DNA of 64,000 bases from Mobilitalea sibirica (GTDB lineage: Bacteria; Bacillota; Clostridia; Lachnospirales; Lachnospiraceae): the NCBI RefSeq assembly GCF_015999265.1, contig NZ_JAEAGR010000003.1, forward strand, positions 295,627 through 359,626, written 5' to 3'. The position numbers were made by a program, and so were the translations under genes. The number at the start of each line of letters is the position of its first letter. Position 1 is the first letter of the stretch. Shown piece after piece: positions 27,618 to 35,144 of the stretch. The notes under the pieces are model-generated. The model had not been told where the DNA came from. It did not search any database and saw only the letters and a program-made list of their open reading frames with translations.

Positions 27618-27865
27618 CCCAAAATTCAAAATGCTTTTGGAAAAGCAGTAACTGATACTTGTGGTTTATTAGCTATAGAGGACGAAGGACGTTTATCCAA
27701 TTACAAAATTCGAGAACTATTAAGAATGATTCATCTCAGACTGTACTTCGGGATGAGTATATTAATACATTGCTATTTTCTCTAAAAGACAACAATCCGG
27801 TTATAGATACCTTGATAGAATTTATTGCGGTATGTGTAACTGAAACAGAGAGGGCAGACTGTTAA
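27618..27865 (+). pseudogene. Frameshifted gene fragment
   Basis: One frame (27618-27785) reads IQNAFGKAVTDTCGLLAIED and then EGRLSNYKIRELLRMI. A second frame continues with INTLLFSLKDNNPVIDTLIE to a TGA at 27865. The switch between two protein-like frames suggests a frameshifted relic. The ATG-initiated 68-codon frame at 27659 mixes out-of-frame and in-frame parts and is not likely to be a real gene. Family not recognised. Confidence 0.3.
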
Positions 27866-27947
27866 GAATAGAATAGTATTAAAAATTTTGCGAAAATATG
27901 ATAAAATGTGGATATCCTATCATAGAAAACTGGAGGTAATATTACGT

Positions 27948-28382
27948 ATGATGAAAAAAAACAAAAGTGAAATTAAAATGGATCAGTATATGAAAGAGTT
28001 TTTTGATTTAATACCAATAGGTATGGTAATTGTAGATAGTGATACTAGAATAAAAGCTGTAAATAGAACAATAATCGATATGATGGGTGGAGATGGAATC
28101 GTTGAGCTCGGGAAAAGGTTTGGCGATGGATTTCGATGTGTTGAAAGTTTAATTGGGGGTTGTGGTAGCGGGAAAGCTTGCATCATGTGTGAAATAAGAG
28201 GAACTATCATGAAAGCAATTAAGACAAGGCATACATACAATAATATTGTATTAAAACATGAATTTATAGTCAATGATAAAGAAGTATCACCATGGTATAA
28301 GATGAGCTTCGTTCCATTAAATATTCAAGGTAAAGACCATGTGATGATGACAGTTGATGATGTCACAGATTTAAAAATATAA
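27948..28382 (+). CDS. Stand-alone PAS-domain protein with a cysteine cluster
   Basis: 144 residues from the ATG at 27948, set by GGAGGT at 27932-27937. One PAS domain fills the protein: FFDLIPIGMVIVDSDTRIKA, then VNRTIIDMMGG, and the closing PLNIQGKDHVMMTVDDVTDL. Between them GFRCVESLIGGCGSGKACIM and CEIR give four Cys, as in PAS domains fused to histidine kinases where the cluster may sense redox state or bind a cofactor. No kinase, cyclase or HTH domain follows, so it is either truncated or a free sensor that acts on another protein. Confidence 0.7.
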   Translation: MMKKNKSEIKMDQYMKEFFDLIPIGMVIVDSDTRIKAVNRTIIDMMGGDGIVELGKRFGDGFRCVESLIGGCGSGKACIMCEIRGTIMKAIKTRHTYNNIVLKHEFIVNDKEVSPWYKMSFVPLNIQGKDHVMMTVDDVTDLKI

Positions 28383-28456
28383 CTAAGGATATTTGAAACG
28401 ATTTAATGAATTGACTGGCATAAAATGAGTTGATTTTTTGTCTGGGAGGGTTCAAA

Positions 28457-28609
28457 ATAAAGTATCGTATTCTCACTATAATATATTCAATTATTTTTTT
28501 ATCAATTTTTTTGGGTTTAACATCTATGATTCCTAAATGGGCTGTTATGATATTAGTTTTAATTATATTAATTACAATTAAAGTAATAGAAAAGAAGCAT
28601 AATTATTGA
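28457..28609 (+). CDS. Possible small membrane protein (non-standard start)
   Basis: A 50-residue frame behind a strong GGGAGGG at 28444-28450. The best-placed start would be ATA at 28457, which is rare; no ATG/GTG/TTG fits better. It contains two hydrophobic segments (ILTIIYSIIFLSIFLGL and WAVMILVLIILITIKVI) with a basic end KVIEKKHNY. Too short for standard ORF calling. Confidence 0.35.
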   Translation: MKYRILTIIYSIIFLSIFLGLTSMIPKWAVMILVLIILITIKVIEKKHNY

Positions 28610-28637
28610 TTTTAAATATGTATATTAAAAGTTATGA

Positions 28638-28663
28638 AATCCCCGGCGTAAATTCCGGGGATT
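28638..28663. terminator. Bidirectional terminator hairpin
   Basis: AATCCCCGG (28638-28646) / CCGGGGATT (28655-28663), 8-nt loop, between a plus-strand and a minus-strand gene. Confidence 0.65.
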
Positions 28664-28728
28664 CTCTAGTTGAAAATAGTACACTTGTTAAAACCACTTA
28701 TGGTACATCATCATCAAAAATGAAAATG

Positions 28729-29646
28729 CTAATCCTTCCCAGCGTAGAATTTTAGGTAATCACTAATACTGTCTTTTCTCAAAGTATGGCCGCCGTTATA
28801 CAGTTCAAACTCAGATGTTACTCCCCTCTTTTGGAGAGCATCATATAAGGATTGCAGACCGACAGAGAACGGATCGTTGCTATTACCCGCATCGAGATAT
28901 ATGTGAAGTTTATCAAATCCTTTCTCTTTATCAAATTCAATAATATCCTCTATCTGATCAACATGATCATTTGGAAACAACCATTTCTCCAATTGTCTGT
29001 CAGAATAATCGTTGGAAAGTACTGCTGCGCTATAACCGCCAACTTTACTGAACATATCAGTATGATGAAAGGCAATACGCAGGGCAATCATTCCGCCCAT
29101 GGAAAATCCACCAATATACCTATCTTTTGCTGATGGTTTGGTATAGTAGTGTGAGTCAATATAGGATACCAATTCCTTACTTATGAATTTATCTATATTG
29201 CGTTCATCAAACTTACCATCATCCTCAAAATCCTTAGTAATTTCCTTTAACGTGGCATCCTTGGTATAAGGGAAAACCATTATCATCGGTTCAATCTCAC
29301 CTTTATTAATTAATTCATCAGCAACTTCCGCTACACCATTGTCTATCCACATGGTTTCGTCTGAATTATAGCCATTCAACCCATACCAGACAGGGTATTC
29401 CACTCCATTACCATACCCCTTAGGAAGATAAATCATGCAAGGCATTTCTCTCTCCATGAAATTACTCATTATAGAGAGTTCTAACACCTGAGATTCCTTT
29501 ATAGGCTCACTGAAACCCGCGCTTCTATGATCCCCTACTTTATCATAATTAATGAATAAAATTAACCATATGAAAATGATAAAAGAAAATAAGATTACGC
29601 ATAGTAATATTATATTATTTATTTTTACTTTGTTATTTGAACTCAT
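28729..29646 (-). CDS. Membrane-anchored alpha/beta-hydrolase, esterase family
   Basis: About 305 residues. GAGGGG precedes the second ATG (29646) with good spacing; the first ATG at 29655 abuts the SD. An N-terminal membrane anchor (IILLCVILFSFIIFIWLILF) puts the enzyme outside the membrane. The catalytic domain matches the putative esterase/S-formylglutathione hydrolase-like family (PF00756): YPVWYGLNGYNSDETMW, nucleophile Ser in YIGGFSMGGMIAL, Asp in IYLDAGNSND, His in NGGHTLRKD. Substrate unknown; relatives act on acetylated xylan side chains, feruloyl esters or siderophores. Confidence 0.8.
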   Translation of the reverse strand: MSSNNKVKINNIILLCVILFSFIIFIWLILFINYDKVGDHRSAGFSEPIKESQVLELSIMSNFMEREMPCMIYLPKGYGNGVEYPVWYGLNGYNSDETMWIDNGVAEVADELINKGEIEPMIMVFPYTKDATLKEITKDFEDDGKFDERNIDKFISKELVSYIDSHYYTKPSAKDRYIGGFSMGGMIALRIAFHHTDMFSKVGGYSAAVLSNDYSDRQLEKWLFPNDHVDQIEDIIEFDKEKGFDKLHIYLDAGNSNDPFSVGLQSLYDALQKRGVTSEFELYNGGHTLRKDSISDYLKFYAGKD

Positions 29647-29741
29647 ACAATTCATCCCCTCAATCTTATTATAAGGGATAATTATGGAAAAGAAAATTGG
29701 AAATTATATATATATTCCTTATAGTTTTATATTATTACAGA

Positions 29742-29769
29742 AACAACCACATCAAGTGATGTGGTTGTT
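29742..29769. terminator. Palindromic hairpin after the MATE gene
   Basis: 13-bp perfect inverted repeat AACAACCACATCA / TGATGTGGTTGTT with a 2-nt centre. For the minus-strand MATE gene it is followed by TTTCTG, so it probably acts as a terminator. Confidence 0.6.
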
Positions 29770-29842
29770 ATGAAGATGAATTATAGACAAATAGCTATAA
29801 TATCAAAGTAAACGTGCTTATTTTGCATCATCTATTTACTAT

Positions 29843-31204
29843 TTATCTTGTTACATTCTTTAACCATTTCATAGATCTGTACCGCCAATAGCTTACAGGT
29901 ATCTTTAAAATCTCATCACTGAGTAATACCATATATACAATAGGAACAGGAAGCTTCAACACAAAAGCTGCAATAAATCCTAAGAGAATGGATACTCCCC
30001 AAAGGAAGCCTGCATCCAGGTATAAACCAAACTTTGTATCCCCACCGGCTCGGCAAACACCCACTACCACTATGGCATTGAAGGACTGACCAATAGCGAA
30101 ATACGACATAACAAACATAAAGAAGTTCATATAAGATTTGGCCTGATCACTGAGTGATAGTATATCTTTTACGACTACGGATGCACTGAGAATTACAAAA
30201 GCCCCGATAATTCCCATGATAACGGATAATCGAATAAACCGTTTTGCGTAGAGCTTAGCCTGATCTTCTTTATTTTGACCGATTGCCTTACCTATTAGAA
30301 TAGCAGTTGCATTGGCAAGACCAAAGGATACAACCATGGCAAGCTGTCTGGTAACCTGCGTTATAGAATTGGCAGCAACTGCAGATTTACCAAGATGACC
30401 GATGATAGCTGCAATTGTTGAGGTACCGACTCCCCATATAATTTCATTAATCAACACCGGCATTGAGTATTTAATAAAATCTCGAAATAATAATTTATCA
30501 TGGGGAAAGAGGTCCTTAATATGAAAGTTGATGACCTTGTTCTTGAATTTTGCATAAAACAGTACAATGGAAAGTTCTATCAACCTGGCAATCAAGGTGG
30601 CAAGTGCAGCACCACGAATTCCCATTGGCTCCAATCCAAACATACCGAAGATAAAGATGGCATTTAAGGATACATTTACAATTAAGGAAACCAGATATAC
30701 AATCGTTGAGATGATTACCCTCTCTATACTACGCATGATATTTAGATAAATCAATGTAATCGCAGTAAATACATAGGAGATTGCTATAATACGAAGGTAC
30801 GACACGCCTTCCCTTATAACATCATCTTCATTAGAAAATATTCTCATTATTTGATATGGGAATAGAAGAACGACGATAGTAAAGAGGACGGCAACTACAA
30901 ATCCAATCCGCATCGTTATACCCATAACCTTTTCTATGGTTCGGATATCCTTCTTTCCCCAGTATTGTGCTGTTAGTACACCGGCACCGGATGTTAAGCC
31001 AAACAGGAACAAAAACATGATAAATTGTACCTGTCCGGCTAGAGAAGAGGCAGAGAGTACGGTTTCGCCCACCTTACCAAGCATAACAACATCAGCAGTG
31101 TGTACTCCCACATTAATCAAATTTTGCAAAGCCATGGGTAATACCAAACTGAATACAAGTTTATAAAAATGTCTTTTTTCTTCTTTTTCGCTTATTAAGT
31201 TCAT
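29843..31204 (-). CDS. MATE family efflux transporter
   Basis: About 453 residues with twelve hydrophobic segments. AAGGAG lies 6 nt before the ATG at 31204; the longer start at 31225 lies before this SD. Family features: VLPMALQNLINVGVHTADVV with the early Gln/Asn, MLGKVGETVLSASSLAGQV, LTSGAGVLTAQYWGKKD, and the second-half equivalent ALAxxNAIT-type segment AANSITQVTRQLAMVVSFGL. MATE proteins export cationic drugs or metabolites using Na or H gradients. No regulator adjoins it. Confidence 0.93.
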   Translation of the reverse strand: MNLISEKEEKRHFYKLVFSLVLPMALQNLINVGVHTADVVMLGKVGETVLSASSLAGQVQFIMFLFLFGLTSGAGVLTAQYWGKKDIRTIEKVMGITMRIGFVVAVLFTIVVLLFPYQIMRIFSNEDDVIREGVSYLRIIAISYVFTAITLIYLNIMRSIERVIISTIVYLVSLIVNVSLNAIFIFGMFGLEPMGIRGAALATLIARLIELSIVLFYAKFKNKVINFHIKDLFPHDKLLFRDFIKYSMPVLINEIIWGVGTSTIAAIIGHLGKSAVAANSITQVTRQLAMVVSFGLANATAILIGKAIGQNKEDQAKLYAKRFIRLSVIMGIIGAFVILSASVVVKDILSLSDQAKSYMNFFMFVMSYFAIGQSFNAIVVVGVCRAGGDTKFGLYLDAGFLWGVSILLGFIAAFVLKLPVPIVYMVLLSDEILKIPVSYWRYRSMKWLKNVTR

Positions 31205-31512
31205 AGCTAACTCCTTAAATATCATTAATTTTCATACGTAAAAGATAGAAGTGGTAGTTTATGTACTCTTATGATTTTTATTATAGGCCTATCGATAGAT
31301 TAGGAATAGTATCTTTAACATATAACATACGTATCATCGGTATGTTTTATTATTTGGGGAAATCTCACATAAATTCCATTTATTATAGCACAACGCATAT
31401 AATCGGTAAAGATTAAATTTCTACTTATCATATTATTCAGATGGATTATTTATATAAATAGAGTTCAAAAATCGTAAACGGATCATTTGAATATAAAAAT
31501 AAGAGCAATCTC
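31205..31512. other. Intergenic region between the MATE gene and a BFD-like fragment
   Basis: About 308 bases, AT-rich. Apart from the MATE ribosome binding site I see no gene, hairpin or clear promoter in it. Confidence 0.4.
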
Positions 31513-31677
31513 ATGGATAATGAAAATCTAAATTATGAAATCCTGGATAAACTGACAAAGGTATGTATCTGCAAAGGAATTCCAAGATCAACGATTAAAA
31601 AGGTAATTAAGGATGGCGCAAATACACTACAAGAGTTTCAGAAAGCTACGGGAGCCGAATCAGGGGCCTTAGGTTGA
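31513..31677 (+). CDS. Truncated BFD-like [2Fe-2S] protein
   Basis: 54 residues. ILDKLTKVCICKGIPRSTIK and VIKDGANTLQEFQKATGAES follow the BFD-like ferredoxin pattern (CxCxxIxxxTIxxAIxxGAxTLxxVQxxTGAGxxC). The protein stops at GALG, where the family continues with the second CxxxxC pair. Only two of four iron-sulfur ligands remain (the CIC pair). No good SD is visible. Likely a 3'-truncated relic; if expressed it could not hold a normal cluster alone. Confidence 0.5.
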   Translation: MDNENLNYEILDKLTKVCICKGIPRSTIKKVIKDGANTLQEFQKATGAESGALG

Positions 31678-31681
31678 TAAA

Positions 31682-31855
31682 ATGCAAACTGAGAGTTTTT
31701 TTCGCTTTCACTTGAATAAGGCAATTTTAGATGATAAACTAATATCTGATGAACAAGAAATCATATTGGATGTTGTTATTTCATCCATTTATATTACTGT
31801 CGAATTAATTTTTTTAAATCAAAATCTAGTGACGAACCAAGAAGGAGAGGAGTAG
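31682..31855 (+). CDS. Small hypothetical protein
   Basis: 57-codon ATG frame starting 4 bases after the BFD-like stop. Sequence MQTESFFRFHLNKAILDDKL is followed by an acidic, hydrophobic stretch (DVVISSIYITVELIFLN). It has no recognised motif and no clear SD. May be the eroded remainder of the same locus. Confidence 0.25.
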   Translation: MQTESFFRFHLNKAILDDKLISDEQEIILDVVISSIYITVELIFLNQNLVTNQEGEE

Positions 31856-31883
31856 TTTTCAATAAATGTAACTAGGAAGGAAA

Positions 31884-31916
31884 ACTTAAGTAGATACTTA
31901 AGTAAATACTTATGAG
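31884..31916. repeat. Three 12-bp direct repeats upstream of the DUF4317 gene
   Basis: ACTTAAGTAGAT, ACTTAAGTAAAT and ACTTATGAG follow head to tail, the last one partial. They lie ~40 bases before the ATG at 31955 and could be iterated binding sites. Confidence 0.4.
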
Positions 31917-31954
31917 ACATCTTAGGAAACAGGTTATTAAAACGGAAAAACAGT

Positions 31955-33088
31955 ATGATAAACAGCGAAATTTTGGAGATAAAAAAACAGTTTAAGCATG
32001 AGAACTGTTCTATAACAAAAGTTAGTGGATGCTATGTGGATGGGGAGAAAGAGATAAAAACTAAGTTTACGGAATCCTTTTTGTGTATGCCGGAGGAGGA
32101 GACCTTTAAATACTTTGAGATATTTAAGAAAACCTTGTCCGGAACGATTGGTAAGAATTTAATTAACATGGATTTTCCTTTAGAGAGTGAATTTAACGGC
32201 GGTACGCAGGAGTTTTTACTAAAACTTCGAGATAGTGAGTTAAAGGAGGATACCCTTCTTGATGAGTTTTATGAGAAAGTGATACAGATGTATGATTTTG
32301 TTGGAAATTATCTGATCCTACTGATCTATTCTGCCTATGATGTACCGGGTAAAACCAGTGATAAAATTATGATGGACGATGCATCGGATGAGGTATATCG
32401 ATACATACTCTGTTCTATTTGCCCGGTGAAGCTTTCAAAACCGGGATTAAGTTATAATTCCGAGAGAAATCAGATTGAAAAGCGTGTTCAGGACTGGGTT
32501 GTGGATATGCCGAGTAATGGATTTTTATTTCCTGCGTTTAATGACCGAAGTACGGATATACATAGTATCTTATATTATTCAAAAGATACAGAGGAGCTTC
32601 ATAATGATTTTGTAAATCAGCTTCTTGGTTGTGAGGTGCCAATGTCTGCCGGCGGTCAGAAAGAGACCTTCCAGACGATCATTAAAGAAACCCTTGGTGA
32701 GGATTGTGAATATGAAATTGTTAAGAATATTCATGAAAAGCTCAATGAAGTAATTGAAGAACATAAAATGAAGGAGATTCCGGAACCGCTTATACTGGAT
32801 AAAAATGAAGTTAAGAATATATTTGCAGAAAGCGGTGTGACAGAAGAGAAGCTAAAAGACTTGGATAACAACTATGAAAAAATAACCGGTGAAAAGGTAT
32901 CCTTATTAGCATCTAATATAGCCAATACCAGAGTATTTGAAGTAAAAACCCCGGATGTGATTATTAAGGTAAATCCGGAACGATCTGATCTGGTAGAAAC
33001 TAAAATGGTGGACGGACGAAAGTGTCTGGTGATAGAAATTAATGATCAGGTGGAAGTAAACGGAATTATAGTGAAACCATCCTGTTAG
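31955..33088 (+). CDS. DUF4317 family protein
   Basis: 377 residues. The start MINSEILEIKKQFKHENCSI and TKVSGCYVDGEKEIKTKFTE, the segment LILLIYSAYDVPGKTSDKIM, and ICPVKLSKPGLSYNSERNQI are characteristic of this Clostridia-specific family, which has no assigned function. The C-terminal ~120 residues (EEHKMKEIPEPLILDKNEVK; LLASNIANTRVFEVKTPDVI) are also family-typical. Soluble, no signal peptide. The SD is weak (AACGGAAAAACAG). Three direct repeats lie just upstream. Confidence 0.85.
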   Translation: MINSEILEIKKQFKHENCSITKVSGCYVDGEKEIKTKFTESFLCMPEEETFKYFEIFKKTLSGTIGKNLINMDFPLESEFNGGTQEFLLKLRDSELKEDTLLDEFYEKVIQMYDFVGNYLILLIYSAYDVPGKTSDKIMMDDASDEVYRYILCSICPVKLSKPGLSYNSERNQIEKRVQDWVVDMPSNGFLFPAFNDRSTDIHSILYYSKDTEELHNDFVNQLLGCEVPMSAGGQKETFQTIIKETLGEDCEYEIVKNIHEKLNEVIEEHKMKEIPEPLILDKNEVKNIFAESGVTEEKLKDLDNNYEKITGEKVSLLASNIANTRVFEVKTPDVIIKVNPERSDLVETKMVDGRKCLVIEINDQVEVNGIIVKPSC

Positions 33089-33242
33089 TAAGTAATATTA
33101 GTTTCACCAGTTTTACAGGATGAATCCGAAAGACATATTTAAAAATCATATTAAATATTAAATAATAAAAATAATGCTTACAAACTGTTAGTGGCATACG
33201 TTTAAAGAAGAATAATATATGCGAATGAAGGAGCTCTTTAGA

Positions 33243-33683
33243 ATGAATGGATTTTTCAAAATGGAAAACGAAGACCTGAAAGAATATGCAAAACTTTATG
33301 TAGGAGTGTTTAATGCACCACCCTGGGATGATCAGTGGACGATAGAAACAGCTTATAAAAGATTATATGATATCAGTAATACATCAGGCTTTATCGGGTA
33401 TAAATATGTTGAAGATGGTGAAATAAAAGGGTCCATTATGGGGAATCTTGAACAGTGGTATGAAGGTTTTCATTACAACTTAAAGGAAATGTTTGTTGCT
33501 ACACAATTACAGGGTAAGGGGATTGGAAGTAAGTTATTAATGGAATTAGAGAAAGAACTTAAGGCTTCTGACGTTAATACGGTGTATCTTTTTACCTCAA
33601 AAGGTGATTTGACAAGTCATTTCTACTCGAATAATGGATATGAGGAAATTCAATCTATGGTAATGATGGGTAAGAGTATTTGA
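33243..33683 (+). CDS. GNAT family N-acetyltransferase
   Basis: 146 residues from the ATG at 33243, which has AAGGAG at 33228-33233; an in-frame ATG at 33219 lies upstream of that SD. GNAT fold: the beta4-alpha3 acetyl-CoA pyrophosphate loop is LKEMFVATQLQGKGIGSKLL, preceded by GSIMGNLEQWYEGF, and the closing strand is VNTVYLFTSKG with FYSNNGYEE. Substrate unknown. Closest in style to aminoglycoside/small-amine acetyltransferases (YVGVFNAPPWDDQWT start), but this is not decisive. Confidence 0.85.
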   Translation: MNGFFKMENEDLKEYAKLYVGVFNAPPWDDQWTIETAYKRLYDISNTSGFIGYKYVEDGEIKGSIMGNLEQWYEGFHYNLKEMFVATQLQGKGIGSKLLMELEKELKASDVNTVYLFTSKGDLTSHFYSNNGYEEIQSMVMMGKSI

Positions 33684-33790
33684 TAAAAAGATTATCTTAC
33701 AAATATGTGAAAAATCAGATATGGTAGAAATAATAGTTATATATCTGACTGAGTAAACAGAAGATAAATAATAAGGAGAAGATATTTCCT

Positions 33791-34855
33791 ATGAATGCAA
33801 TTATACCCTTTCGAGTAAATTATGTGCCTATGAAAAAGTTAGCTCTGATTAGTTTTGCTAAAAATCCGGATATTTTATATAGAGGTTTCGAGCTTCAATA
33901 TCTAGATGGGAAACCATATGGAACTGGATGGAGAGTATTAGCCTACCGTAACGACTACTATGTTGATGTTTATGACGATTTATCTTTAAATACGATTGAA
34001 AATGAGAGATTTGATGTAGCCGAAAAAGGATTAAAGAACTATACGAAAAGAGAATTTCGAGAGATGGTGTTTGAGAAGACAGAGTCTGGTATTCTTATTG
34101 GTTTTTCCTTTCTAGATATATCTAATCGAAATATCTATGTAAATATAAAAGAGAACACAGATAGAGTGAGTAAGGCAATGAATATGTTGGCACCGGTTGG
34201 AGCCGGTTCAGAGAAGCCGTCATCCCTTCCTTTGTTTTTCTTATATGAGTTTGATTTTGTTAGAAAACGGAAAACGGATATAATAATTGAAATTGACGGT
34301 AAAAAGTATAAAGCAGATAACTTCCCATTTCCGGTAACGAAGGAGCTACAGTGGAGATATTACACAAGATATTCTATGGATTGTCAAATTATTGAATTTG
34401 CGAAAGCAGATGAGGGTAAGCTGATACCGATAGAACTAACGGAGGATTTCACTTATACAGATGGTCAGATAACATATTCCTTTACTCCGAATAATAAAAA
34501 TATATCATTAAAATCTATCGTAATTGATGATAAAAGACATCCGGTAGAGATAGAATTTCATGAGCCTATCTTGACAGAATGTAATCAGGAAGTAGCGTTG
34601 GATGGAAGATTTCATGTGACTACGGAAACTGTTATGGGAACTGTGAAAGGTACATATCAATTAGAACTTGCGAATGGAGTCTGTAAATTTTCAATGTCAC
34701 CTGATGAGGGATGGAAATCGGTACCCAATTCTTTTCTTACTAAGATGATATTAAGTTCAAAATCGATTTTTTGCACTTGGCCAAAGACATATTGGTATGA
34801 ACAGGTAATTGATATGAACAATATGGAAGCCAGGTCCAGATGGATAAAAAAATAG
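33791..34855 (+). CDS. Hypothetical protein (~354 residues)
   Basis: Starts MNAIIPFRVNYVPMKKLALI after AAGGAG. Predicted soluble and beta-rich: repeated alternating strands such as GTGWRVLAYRNDYYVDVYDD, RKTDIIIEIDGKKYKADNFP and GTVKGTYQLELANGVCKFSM. Trp/Tyr-rich near the C-terminus (FCTWPKTYWYEQVIDM). The beta-sandwich look recalls AttH/CrtC-type lipocalin-like proteins, but I could not confirm a family. It stands between a GNAT gene and a MITE-like element. Confidence 0.7.
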   Translation: MNAIIPFRVNYVPMKKLALISFAKNPDILYRGFELQYLDGKPYGTGWRVLAYRNDYYVDVYDDLSLNTIENERFDVAEKGLKNYTKREFREMVFEKTESGILIGFSFLDISNRNIYVNIKENTDRVSKAMNMLAPVGAGSEKPSSLPLFFLYEFDFVRKRKTDIIIEIDGKKYKADNFPFPVTKELQWRYYTRYSMDCQIIEFAKADEGKLIPIELTEDFTYTDGQITYSFTPNNKNISLKSIVIDDKRHPVEIEFHEPILTECNQEVALDGRFHVTTETVMGTVKGTYQLELANGVCKFSMSPDEGWKSVPNSFLTKMILSSKSIFCTWPKTYWYEQVIDMNNMEARSRWIKK

Positions 34856-34910
34856 AGATAAATTGTTAAATAAACTCTCAGTAGAATGAATGTTTATTAA
34901 ATAAGAAGTA

Positions 34911-35128
34911 AGGGGCTGTTGCAAAATAAATCAGCGGGGGATATGACGAAAGTGCACTCAGGTGCACTTTTCTTCTCATATATAGGTTGACGGACACATT
35001 ATTAATTATGTATGCCTTAATCGAACATATTTGTTCGTCTAGTCAAAAATAATCAACAACATGTCCAACAAACAGTGTATAACGGTAAATCATTACCCCT
35101 ACTTATTAATAATTTTGCATCAACCCCT
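34911..35128. mobile_element. 218-bp MITE-like element with IS-type terminal inverted repeats
   Basis: Ends are AGGGGCTGTTGCAAAAT (34911-34927) and, reversed, AGGGGTTGATGCAAAAT (35128-35112), 15 of 17 identical. GGGGCTGTTGCAAAA ends are typical of IS1182-like insertion sequences. A TA dinucleotide flanks both sides, a possible target duplication. There is no transposase inside. Within it lies a perfect 9-bp hairpin AAAGTGCAC-TCAG-GTGCACTTT (34949-34970) followed by T-rich sequence, which could terminate transcription. Confidence 0.65.
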
Positions 35129-35144
35129 TATAAATAAGCTAACA

